From Chloroflexota bacterium (lineage in GTDB: Bacteria > Chloroflexota > Dehalococcoidia > GIF9 > UBA5620), in assembly GCA_026389735.1 (NCBI GenBank), contig JAPLHH010000075.1, positions 1 through 9,541 of the forward strand: 9,541 bases of DNA, in the 5' to 3' direction. The stretch's first letter is position 1; the number at the start of each line of letters is the position of its first letter. The notes below the pieces were generated by a model. That model was given only the letters and a program-made list of their open reading frames with translations. It did no database searches and was not told the origin of the DNA. Both the position numbers and the translations under genes were made by a program. Below are positions 1 through 4,894 of the stretch, piece after piece.

Positions 1-141
1 AATGTGCTGGTAGGAATTGCTATTTTAATAACAATTCTCACACTTATCACCCCCTATCAGCCGACAAATCATCGGCTAATACCGTCCCCCAAAAGTATTA
101 TACATTCTATAATCAACCAAAACCTAGGAGAACCGTTGTAA
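1..141 (+). CDS. Possible C-terminal end of a membrane protein (partial, enters from left)
   Basis: Frame 1 is open from the first base to a TAA at 139-141 and gives 46 residues. The first part is strongly hydrophobic (VLVGIAILITILTLIT) and would form one membrane-spanning helix. It is followed by a polar tail of about 29 residues containing PYQPTNHRLIP and ending NLGEPL. This looks like the last transmembrane helix and tail of a larger protein whose start lies outside the window. I do not recognise the family. A chance open frame of this length is possible, so only the hydrophobic pattern and the frame support the call. The six-base hairpin at 59-77 lies inside it and has no T-run, so it is not a terminator for this gene. 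Confidence 0.3.
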   Translation, partial: NVLVGIAILITILTLITPYQPTNHRLIPSPKSIIHSIINQNLGEPL

Positions 142-252
142 GTCTGTCTTTTCTGTCACGATTTGCATAGAATGTGTAACCAATAGATATGTCGAAGATA
201 GCAAGCCATATTGTAGTCCAGTACGCAATGACTGAGTGGCGAATCAGCTATA

Positions 253-516
253 TCATAACTCAAATTGTGCTTCTACCGCATCAAATCGCCGTACACGATA
301 GATTGCCTCAAACGGCGCTTTCGTTAGGTCAAGGACTCGTCTGAGTACCTTCTCATCAGGTGCCTCCCACTCACAGAAGTGCTTGTTGCCGGCAAAATCG
401 CAGTAGCTACACTTCCAAGAAACGTCTTTCGGCATGTAATTGGGTGCAGCCTTGGCACGTGCAATCAACTCCTCCGCGGTGAACGGTGCTGTGTGAACAA
501 CTATAAAACGTGGCAT
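253..516 (-). CDS. Small conserved protein, DUF4242-like, with a Cys/His cluster
   Basis: An 87-residue soluble protein. The opening MPRFIVVHTAPFTAEEL and the closing YRVRRFDAVEAQFEL resemble the small DUF4242-type ferredoxin-fold proteins, one of which (streptomycete SCO4226) is known to bind nickel. Family membership is a recollection by pattern, not a search result. In the middle is a cluster of possible metal ligands, Cys36-x2-Cys39-x6-His46-x-Cys48 (WKCSYCDF...KHFCEW). There is no signal peptide or membrane segment. The start is supported by a good Shine-Dalgarno (AAGGGGGT in the minus sense, at 531-524) seven bases before the ATG. A promoter lies about 40 bases upstream, so this is probably a single-gene transcript separate from the dehydrogenase gene at its right. 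The role is unknown; a metal-binding or dimeric ferredoxin-fold function is inference. Confidence 0.75.
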   Translation of the reverse strand: MPRFIVVHTAPFTAEELIARAKAAPNYMPKDVSWKCSYCDFAGNKHFCEWEAPDEKVLRRVLDLTKAPFEAIYRVRRFDAVEAQFEL

Positions 517-555
517 TGTCCCTACCCCCTTATGGTTCTTGCTCGGAATTTCTCG

Positions 556-584
556 AAGTTAGCATACCCGACTTAACCTGTCAA
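556..584 (-). promoter_or_regulatory. Sigma-70-type promoter for the DUF4242-like gene
   Basis: In the minus sense there is a perfect -35 TTGACA (584-579), a 17-base spacer and a -10 of TAACTT (561-556) preceded by TGC, which makes it an extended -10. Transcription would start near 549, giving a leader of about 33 bases before the ATG at 516. The rest of the gap to the left end of the alcohol dehydrogenase gene (585-807) shows no convincing gene or terminator. Confidence 0.6.
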
Positions 585-807
585 CAGTACTACCCCAAAA
601 CCCAGCGATTAGATAGGTACTTACAGTCCTTCAGGTCCGCAAACGATCCGGTGTATCCTCAAACTTGTTAGGCAAATCAGAACAATGTAACTCTGCTTGG
701 ACGTGCTTCCACATAACACTAGCCTTTCAACGTTGTTTCACATATGAGTGCTCAAACACTGTATTCAGGTTCACATTTAGCTGGAATTCCGCACACCTCC
801 AGGCAAG

Positions 808-1974
808 TTAAAAATCTATGGATTTTCCCTCGTACGTATAGCGGAAGAACTTTTCAGTTTCTGCAACATTAGGCACTCTGGCACTAACAATCAGTGAACC
901 ATCCGCCATAGTATTGTCTATTAATTTATCCATAGAACTATCAAACTTATCAAATTGTATACCCGCCTCTTTGAGGCTCAACGGCTCCTTAATACTTTTA
1001 GCCAGTCCGCGTATCGCCTGTGCCAGAATCGGTCCTGCCTTTTTCCCCTTTGGTATATTAAGCTTAAGAGCATAACTTATCTCCGCCCAGAGCTCTTCAC
1101 GAGCGTCTCCGACGAACTCAATAGTATAGGGCAATAACAGCCCCAATGCTCTGCCATGCGGCATGTGGAATACAGCCCCCAGGGAATGGCCAGTAGCATG
1201 TGCCATTGCCGTGAGCGAATTGGTAAAGCCGATACCGGCAATAGTGGCAGCATTATGCATCTTCTCTCTGGCTTCCATGTCCTGCCCATCTTTTACGGCT
1301 CTGGGAAGGTATTCAAAAACAAGCTGAATAGCCCTAAGGCAAAGGCCATCAGTGAAATCGTTCTTCCAGGTACAGCTAAATCCCTCTACAGCATGGGTCA
1401 GGGCATCCATGCCTGTACTCGAAGTAATCCCCGGAGGCATTGTCGCAGCAAGGGCAGGATCCACGATGGCAATGTCAGGAACAATCTCACGGTTTATAAG
1501 GCTCAGCTTCCTCTGGTCAGCCGTGTCTGTGAGCACCACGGCAAAAGTTGCCTCAGCGCCTGTGCCTGAAGTTGTGGGGATGCAAATAAGTTTCGCCTTC
1601 GTGCCCAGTCCTAAACCGGAAATAAAAGGATTTATCTCCTCTGCCTTTATGTCTGGCCTTTCATACTCCACTCGCATCGCCTTAGCCGCATCCATAACTG
1701 AACCTCCACCCACCGCCACCACTAAGTCCGGCCCGTACTGGTTCATCAAGGCCACGCCTTTACTTACCGTCTGGAGCGATGGGTCAGGCTCAACCTCGTC
1801 AAAAACGTTACTTTTGATCCCCGCCTGAGAAAGCTGCTCCTTTACCTTGTCAACGAAGCCCAAGCTTACTATGTTTTTATCAGTGACTATGAAAGCCGAC
1901 TTTCCCTGCAATTCAGCCAAACGACTTAGCGCATCTTGCCCAAAAACCACCTCAGGGACCACGAAGTACCACAT
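808..1974 (-). CDS. Iron-type (group III) alcohol dehydrogenase
   Basis: A 388-residue cytoplasmic NAD(P)-dependent alcohol dehydrogenase of the iron-containing family (FucO/AdhB/butanol dehydrogenase type), which interconverts an alcohol and its aldehyde or ketone. The length is normal and the gene looks complete. The N-terminal Rossmann-like domain carries the dinucleotide motif GGGSVMDAAKA (89-99) and the IPTTSGTGAE segment (132-141). The C-terminal helical domain carries the expected metal ligands by analogy with FucO: Asp190 and His194 (GMDALTHAVEG), His259 and His273 (MPHG), with His263 at the catalytic position. The ATG follows a strong GGAGGT. It lies 67 bases downstream of an SCP2-domain gene with no clear terminator between, so the two are probably co-transcribed. 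The partner suggests a lipophilic or long-chain alcohol as substrate, but the sequence does not fix it; substrates vary widely within this family. Confidence 0.93.
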   Translation of the reverse strand: MWYFVVPEVVFGQDALSRLAELQGKSAFIVTDKNIVSLGFVDKVKEQLSQAGIKSNVFDEVEPDPSLQTVSKGVALMNQYGPDLVVAVGGGSVMDAAKAMRVEYERPDIKAEEINPFISGLGLGTKAKLICIPTTSGTGAEATFAVVLTDTADQRKLSLINREIVPDIAIVDPALAATMPPGITSSTGMDALTHAVEGFSCTWKNDFTDGLCLRAIQLVFEYLPRAVKDGQDMEAREKMHNAATIAGIGFTNSLTAMAHATGHSLGAVFHMPHGRALGLLLPYTIEFVGDAREELWAEISYALKLNIPKGKKAGPILAQAIRGLAKSIKEPLSLKEAGIQFDKFDSSMDKLIDNTMADGSLIVSARVPNVAETEKFFRYTYEGKSIDF

Positions 1975-2041
1975 AACTACCTCCTCTACAAAAGTTCAAA
2001 AGTCTGAAGTCGCTTAAATTCAGTTCGAGCTTCGATTCTAG

Positions 2042-2452
2042 CTAGTCAGGGAAAACGGTTTCAACCATGGTCATGCAGTTCACCAGTTCAACAGCTGCCC
2101 TGGGCATTCTCATAATCTGTGCCATATCTCCTTTGACCTTGACCTTTCCCGTCATCATTGCCTGAACAGCGTCAACCTTCTTGTCCAATATCTGCTTCAT
2201 GATGGTGAACGGACCCGATATGCGATATTTGGGGGCTTTCTCACTTTCCTCTTTCACTACGCTGGCGGCGCGGCACTCACCGTGCCAAAGGTCAAGGTAC
2301 GCAATGTTTTTATACTTGTACGCTGCATCAGACTCAACAATAATATACAGGTCTCCCTCCCACTTCTTGGCTGCTTCCTGGTAGGCTTGACTGTTTTCAA
2401 TGGCCTTACGTAAAGCATCTGCCCACTCTTGTGTTCCAAACAAAATAGCCAT
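2042..2452 (-). CDS. SCP2 sterol-binding domain protein (first copy, next to the dehydrogenase)
   Basis: A 136-residue stand-alone protein of the SCP2 sterol-carrier fold, which has a hydrophobic tunnel for lipids or acyl-CoA. The family signs are the central beta-sheet segment (DLYIIVESDAAYKYKNIAYLDL), the middle segment PKYRISGPFTIMKQILDKKVDAVQAMMTGKVKVKGDMAQIMR, where the phrase MTGKVKVKGD is the typical SCP2 signature, and a helical C-terminus. There is no signal peptide. The N-terminus (WADALRKAIENSQAYQEAAKKWEGD) resembles SCP2 proteins of anaerobic Chloroflexota and Deltaproteobacteria as I recall them. The ATG has GGAGGA upstream. It has its own promoter and precedes the iron-type alcohol dehydrogenase, so it may present or buffer a hydrophobic substrate for that enzyme; this is inference from position only. 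Confidence 0.88.
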   Translation of the reverse strand: MAILFGTQEWADALRKAIENSQAYQEAAKKWEGDLYIIVESDAAYKYKNIAYLDLWHGECRAASVVKEESEKAPKYRISGPFTIMKQILDKKVDAVQAMMTGKVKVKGDMAQIMRMPRAAVELVNCMTMVETVFPD

Positions 2453-2482
2453 ATTTGTTCCTCCAAAAAAAATTTCGCCCCA

Positions 2483-2491
2483 ATTATACCA
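2483..2491 (-). promoter_or_regulatory. Extended -10 promoter for the SCP2/alcohol dehydrogenase pair
   Basis: In the minus sense the sequence TGGTATAAT gives a perfect -10 hexamer (TATAAT, 2488-2483) with the TGn extension (2491-2489). Transcription would start near 2476, about 24 bases before the ATG at 2452. No good -35 hexamer lies 16-18 bases upstream; a TTGACT is present but only 11 bases away. The short palindrome at 2512-2524 sits close to where a -35 or activator site would be. Confidence 0.6.
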
Positions 2492-2511
2492 TTCTCTTGA
2501 GTCAATCGAGA

Positions 2512-2524
2512 GCTATCCGATAGC
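2512..2524. promoter_or_regulatory. Short perfect palindrome next to the -35 position, possible operator
   Basis: GCTATC-C-GATAGC is a perfect inverted repeat with six-base arms and a one-base centre. It is too tight to be an RNA hairpin, but it fits a protein dimer contacting DNA. It lies just upstream of the -35 position of the promoter at 2483-2491, where an activator could compensate for the missing -35. No regulator gene is present in the window. Confidence 0.35.
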
Positions 2525-2615
2525 CATTCTCACCCCCTTCTACATTTCAGTACTAATTTTTTAAAAAGCCAGGATTCTAGGTTTCAAAGCCCAACCTGAG
2601 AAGGAGTAAACTGCC

Positions 2616-2984
2616 TTACTTCATCACCGTTATGTTTGAAACCTTCAGTAGTGTTAAAAGATTACCTCCGGCCTTGAGTTTCCCGGTAAGTATAGCTTTT
2701 ATCGGACTAAGTTGCCCGGAACTAATGTAAGCCAGGTTTTCAAATCCAGCTTCCATGTATGCTGTTGGCTTATCAATGGCATCATTCTGTATCTCTATCT
2801 CGCCCTGCTTGAAATGAAGCGTAACAGCCACACGGCTGGTAGCTTCCCTTATAACCACACTGGCCTTCAACCTCTCAACGCTTCTATACTTTTTTGGGTC
2901 TTTTAGATTCCCGTCCATTATCTCCTTGAGCATCATGCCCAGACCATTAAGTTCCTCCCCCTCTTTTACCTTTATTCCTGCCAT
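2616..2984 (-). CDS. SCP2 sterol-binding domain protein (second, divergent copy)
   Basis: A 122-residue stand-alone SCP2-fold protein. Visible family features are an N-terminal helix (GLGMMLKEIMDGNL), beta strands (RLKASVVIREATSRVAVTLH, GEIEIQND), and the signature region YMEAGFENLAYISSGQLSPIKAILTGKLKAGGNLLTLLKVSN, where LTGKLKAGGN matches the MTGKVKVKGD of the neighbouring copy. Outside that segment the two proteins are clearly different, so this is not a recent duplication. The ATG at 2984 follows GGGAGGT and lies about 44 bases behind a strong promoter that contains a 21-base palindrome. It is first in the minus-strand cluster. No clear intrinsic terminator is visible between it and the next SCP2 gene (163 bases), so read-through is possible. 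A role in binding lipid, sterol or acyl-CoA is inferred from the fold. Confidence 0.82.
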   Translation of the reverse strand: MAGIKVKEGEELNGLGMMLKEIMDGNLKDPKKYRSVERLKASVVIREATSRVAVTLHFKQGEIEIQNDAIDKPTAYMEAGFENLAYISSGQLSPIKAILTGKLKAGGNLLTLLKVSNITVMK

Positions 2985-3034
2985 CTTTAATTACCTCCCT
3001 TCAAAAATCTTTTTCTTCTCTGAATTTAACTGTA

Positions 3035-3063
3035 ATCTTATATGTTGACATATTTTATGTCAA
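3035..3063 (-). promoter_or_regulatory. Sigma-70-type promoter for the divergent SCP2 gene
   Basis: In the minus sense there is a perfect -35 TTGACA (3063-3058), a 17-base spacer and a -10 of TAAGAT (3040-3035). A TATAAG with a 15-base spacer overlaps it as an alternative. The start of transcription would be near 3028, followed by a leader of about 44 bases with GGGAGGT before the ATG at 2984. Confidence 0.65.
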
Positions 3064-3064
3064 C
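3044..3064. promoter_or_regulatory. 21-base perfect palindrome over the SCP2 promoter, likely repressor operator
   Basis: The arms GTTGACATA and TATGTCAAC are perfectly inverted around a three-base centre (TTT in plus sense). One arm contains the -35 hexamer of the minus-strand promoter and the other fills much of its spacer. A protein bound here would directly block RNA polymerase. The size and symmetry suit a dimeric helix-turn-helix repressor. No regulator gene is visible nearby, so the ligand and protein are unknown. Confidence 0.5.
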
Positions 3065-3065
3065 C

Positions 3066-3221
3066 ATGAACAAATTGAGCGTGAACAGCAGACTTAGAGA
3101 AAAAGTATACGCCAAAGCCGTTAAGAAAGCCAAGCCAGATGTCGTGATTATTGCCGTAGGTGCAATGCCAATAGTAGCTGATATCCCCGGGGCTAGAGGA
3201 AAGAACGTGGTCAATAAATAA
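3066..3221 (+). pseudogene. Relic of a FadH/enoate-reductase-type NADH:flavin oxidoreductase
   Basis: A 51-codon open stretch ends in TAA at 3219-3221 and encodes VKKAKPDVVIIAVGAMPIVADIPGARGKNVV near its end. (Read as two parts: VKKAKPDVVIIAVGA and MPIVADIPGARGKNVV.) The pattern KPDVVIxAxGAxPxxxDIPGxxGKNVV is characteristic of the large old-yellow-enzyme proteins (2,4-dienoyl-CoA reductase, enoate reductase, bile-acid oxidoreductases), just after the flavin barrel, where the FAD/NAD domain forms. Those enzymes are about 640-690 residues, so only a small internal piece remains. The frame stops right after GKNVV, where a functional enzyme would continue. I see no barrel sequence upstream and no continuation downstream. 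No ribosome binding site precedes it, and its left edge merges with the SCP2 promoter. It is most likely a deletion remnant. Confidence 0.6.
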
Positions 3222-3331
3222 GCAAGAGACTTTCTCAACAAGGCGTTTATTATGAATAAATTAAGCTAAACCCGAGCATAGCCAAACATAGTTGCCTTCT
3301 TATCGCCTTTAATGCTAAATTCGTCCCATTT

Positions 3332-3340
3332 TGCTATCAT
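3332..3340 (+). promoter_or_regulatory. Candidate extended -10 promoter for the E1-like/MoaD-like pair
   Basis: TGCTATCAT contains a TGn extension and a -10 hexamer of TATCAT, one mismatch from consensus. No convincing -35 is visible. Transcription would begin near 3347, leaving a leader of about 74 bases before the ATG at 3421. If real, this rules out the upstream in-frame TTG at 3331 as the start codon. Confidence 0.35.
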
Positions 3341-3420
3341 ATTTCCGTACCGTATCTAAAGGTCTTCGGCTGAACGTAAAAAATAGCTTGAGCAATAGAG
3401 ACACCTTCGGAAAAAGTGGC

Positions 3421-4287
3421 ATGGGCGGCAAGGATATTATCCAGCATATCGCCGAATCTTCAGAGATATATGTCGCTCCGGATGGCAAGAAATATCCTGT
3501 TATCAGCCTGAAAGCAGTGACTTCGATCGCTCAGACGAAGGGGTGGGTAGCTAGAGAGGTAGAGATAGCCGCATTAAAGCAGGGCATTACCCCTTGGCGT
3601 TATCTCCGTAATATGGGCACAATTGGCTTGGATGGACAGATAAGGTTATTACAGTCAACCGTGGCTGTGGTGGGCGCGGGCGGGTTAGGCAGCACTATAA
3701 TAGAACTGTTGGCTAGGCAAGGGATAGGACGCCTGATTATTATTGATAACGACCGTTTTGCCGAACAGAATTTGAACAGGCAACTTATGTCTACAGAAAA
3801 GAACCTGGGCGACTATAAAGCCACCGTGGCGGCAAAAAGAGTTAAGGATATAAACTCAGCAGTCACGGTTACAACATTTTTGAAGAAACTAACCAAGGAG
3901 AATGCTCATAGGCTACTCGCGGATGCCAAGGTAGTGGCCGATGGGCTGGATAATTTGCCATCACGCTTTGCAGTTGAGAAAGCTTGTCGGGATTTAGGGA
4001 TTCCCTACGTCTACGGAACGATTGCTGGCTTCATGGGGCAGCTAACGACCATCTTCCCAGAAGATGCAGGGCTGTCTTGCATTTATGGTTACTCCGACAG
4101 CCTTCCTAAGCAGGGCATAGAGGTGAAAATCGGTAATTCGTCAGCTACACCGGCAATGATTGCCGCATGGCAGGTTCAAGAAATAGTCAAGATTATTACG
4201 GGAATAGGGAAACCACTTCGTAACCATCTTCTTATGCTAGATGCGATGGAAGGTATTGCTGACAAAATTGAATTGAGCAGGTATTAA
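3421..4287 (+). CDS. ThiF/MoeB/HesA-family E1-like adenylyltransferase
   Basis: A 288-residue cytoplasmic enzyme of the E1-like family, which uses ATP to adenylate the C-terminal glycine of a small ubiquitin-like protein so that sulfur can be loaded. It has an N-terminal region of about 80 residues (YPVISLKAVTSIAQ, VEIAALKQGITPWRYLRN) before the Rossmann domain. The nucleotide loop is GAGGLG (85-90). Asp109 (IIDND), Arg120 (NLNRQL), Lys133 (DYKA) and Asp177 (DGLDN) match the ATP-binding residues of E. coli MoeB. The MoeB zinc-binding CxxC pairs are absent; only Cys189 and Cys220 are present. The open frame extends back to a TTG at 3331. I prefer ATG 3421 because homologues as I recall them begin about there and a possible promoter overlaps the TTG, though the Shine-Dalgarno (GGAAAAAG) is weak. 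Two bases separate it from the MoaD-like gene, its obvious substrate. Confidence 0.88.
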   Translation: MGGKDIIQHIAESSEIYVAPDGKKYPVISLKAVTSIAQTKGWVAREVEIAALKQGITPWRYLRNMGTIGLDGQIRLLQSTVAVVGAGGLGSTIIELLARQGIGRLIIIDNDRFAEQNLNRQLMSTEKNLGDYKATVAAKRVKDINSAVTVTTFLKKLTKENAHRLLADAKVVADGLDNLPSRFAVEKACRDLGIPYVYGTIAGFMGQLTTIFPEDAGLSCIYGYSDSLPKQGIEVKIGNSSATPAMIAAWQVQEIVKIITGIGKPLRNHLLMLDAMEGIADKIELSRY

Positions 4288-4289
4288 AA

Positions 4290-4574
4290 ATGGCATCAAT
4301 CACTGTAAAGTTTTATAGCCTCTGGCGTCTTTACCTAGGCTTAGACAACGTTACCCTACAAGCTGACAACTTGAGCGAGGCTCTAGCCCAAGTTGAAGAG
4401 AGATTTGGCCCCCACCTCCAGGAACAACTCCGAGCCGACGGAGTCCAAGTAGATGGGAAGATTCAAGATTATTCGCTTATTTTGCTTAACGGCACCAGTC
4501 TACGCAATCTCAAGCAGGCCAGCTTGAAAGAGAGAGATATTTTGCAAATCTTCCCTCCTGCCACGGGTGGATAA
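4290..4574 (+). CDS. MoaD/ThiS-family ubiquitin-like sulfur carrier
   Basis: A 94-residue beta-grasp protein ending in Pro-Pro-Ala-Thr-Gly-Gly. The terminal Gly-Gly is what an E1-like partner adenylates, so that sulfur is carried as a thiocarboxylate. The start ITVKFYSLWRLYLG, the segment YSLILLNGTSL and the late ERDILQIFPPATGG fit the MoaD (molybdopterin synthase small subunit) pattern better than ThiS. GAGCAGG lies eight bases before the ATG, two bases after the stop of the E1-like gene, so the pair is one translational unit. In anaerobes such pairs often serve the tungsten or molybdenum cofactor of aldehyde ferredoxin oxidoreductases, but no such enzyme, MoaE or other cofactor gene is seen here. 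A role in other sulfur transfer or in protein tagging cannot be excluded. Confidence 0.88.
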   Translation: MASITVKFYSLWRLYLGLDNVTLQADNLSEALAQVEERFGPHLQEQLRADGVQVDGKIQDYSLILLNGTSLRNLKQASLKERDILQIFPPATGG

Positions 4575-4581
4575 GAGCCAG

Positions 4582-4688
4582 ATTACCAACCCATGTAGCT
4601 GCAAACCTTTAGTGTCACCCATATTACCACCCATATAGTTACGACCTTTTAAGGTCGCCTGGGCAGGACTAAAGCCCCGCAGCTACAT
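4582..4688. repeat. Degenerate direct and inverted repeats, possible miniature element
   Basis: Two 21-base arms, 4593-4613 and 4668-4688, are inverted copies: ATGTAGCTGC and CTTTAGT are identical in both after reversal, with a four-base difference between them. Inside lies a perfect inverted repeat CGACCTT-TT-AAGGTCG (4642-4657). There is also a direct repeat of about 40 bases: ATTACCAACCCATGTAG (4582-4598) recurs as ATTACCACCCATATAG (4623-4638), and ACCCATATTA (4617-4626) is a third related piece. The whole could fold as one long imperfect hairpin. The design fits a short non-coding repeat scattered in the genome, or a decayed miniature inverted-repeat element; no transposase or clear target-site duplication is visible. 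Confidence 0.55.
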
Positions 4689-4748
4689 CTAATAATTATT
4701 AGGATTTGCCTGGGGAAGGACAGATTGGAGTGTGGATAAGCCTCTCCA

Positions 4749-4766
4749 GTCATACTAAAGTATGAC
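4749..4766. repeat. 18-base perfect palindrome with an ACTAAAGT core
   Basis: GTCATACT-AA-AGTATGAC has perfect eight-base arms around a two-base centre. Its core ACTAAAGT echoes the GGACTAAAG of the right arm of the element at 4582-4688 and, in reverse complement, the CTTTAGT of the left arm, so it may be another unit of the same repeat family. It is about 130 bases before the hydrolase start and has no T-run, so it is not an obvious terminator. A regulatory site is possible. Confidence 0.45.
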
Positions 4767-4894
4767 CTTGCGTCACCAAAAGGCCTGACACTGAAGTCAA
4801 CCTCTTTTTCTGCACAAAACCAGCCACCCTCTCGATTACGAAATGAAGTCGGTAGTGTAAACTTAAACGAACCATTTAGCGGCAAGGTTTCAAC

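Larger units (their letters stand above)
4575..4894. other. 320-base gap with repeats and hairpins, no gene
   Basis: Between the MoaD-like gene and the hydrolase I see no convincing open frame on either strand. The left half (4582-4688) is a degenerate repeat element, a perfect 18-base palindrome lies at 4749-4766, and the remainder to the hydrolase start is plain sequence. No palindrome is followed by a T-run, so there is no standard terminator for the upstream pair. A promoter for the hydrolase must lie here, but no hexamer pair is good enough to name. Confidence 0.6.

Noticed and set aside
59..77. AGCCGA/TCGGCT hairpin near the left edge as a terminator
   Set aside because: The stem is only six bases, no T-run follows on either strand, and it lies within the possible end of the left-edge coding frame.
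631..714. Minus-strand ORF of 27 codons (starts MWKHVQAELHC) between the DUF4242-like gene and the dehydrogenase
   Set aside because: The composition looks protein-like, but it is very short, a stop lies just upstream in frame, the ribosome binding site is weak and I know no similar family. It could be a relic, but nothing supports it.
781..802. CTGGA/TCCAG inverted repeat just after the alcohol dehydrogenase stop as a terminator
   Set aside because: A five-base stem with a 12-base loop and no following T-run; it does not meet the pattern of an intrinsic terminator.
1156..1828. Long plus-strand open frames opposite the alcohol dehydrogenase
   Set aside because: They lie antisense to a complete, well-conserved enzyme gene, show no family features and are explained as codon-bias shadows.
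2579..2597. AGGTT/AACCT inverted repeat after the divergent SCP2 gene as a terminator
   Set aside because: The stem is five bases with a nine-base loop, and the nearest T-run on the minus strand is about a dozen bases farther on. This is too weak to claim termination.
3331..3420. TTG at 3331 as start of the E1-like protein, adding 30 residues
   Set aside because: No ribosome binding site precedes it, the added residues do not look like the family, and an extended -10 element overlaps the codon. ATG 3421 gives the expected N-terminus.
4582..4688. CRISPR array
   Set aside because: The repeats are degenerate, differ in length and are inverted as well as direct; there are no regular spacers and no cas genes.
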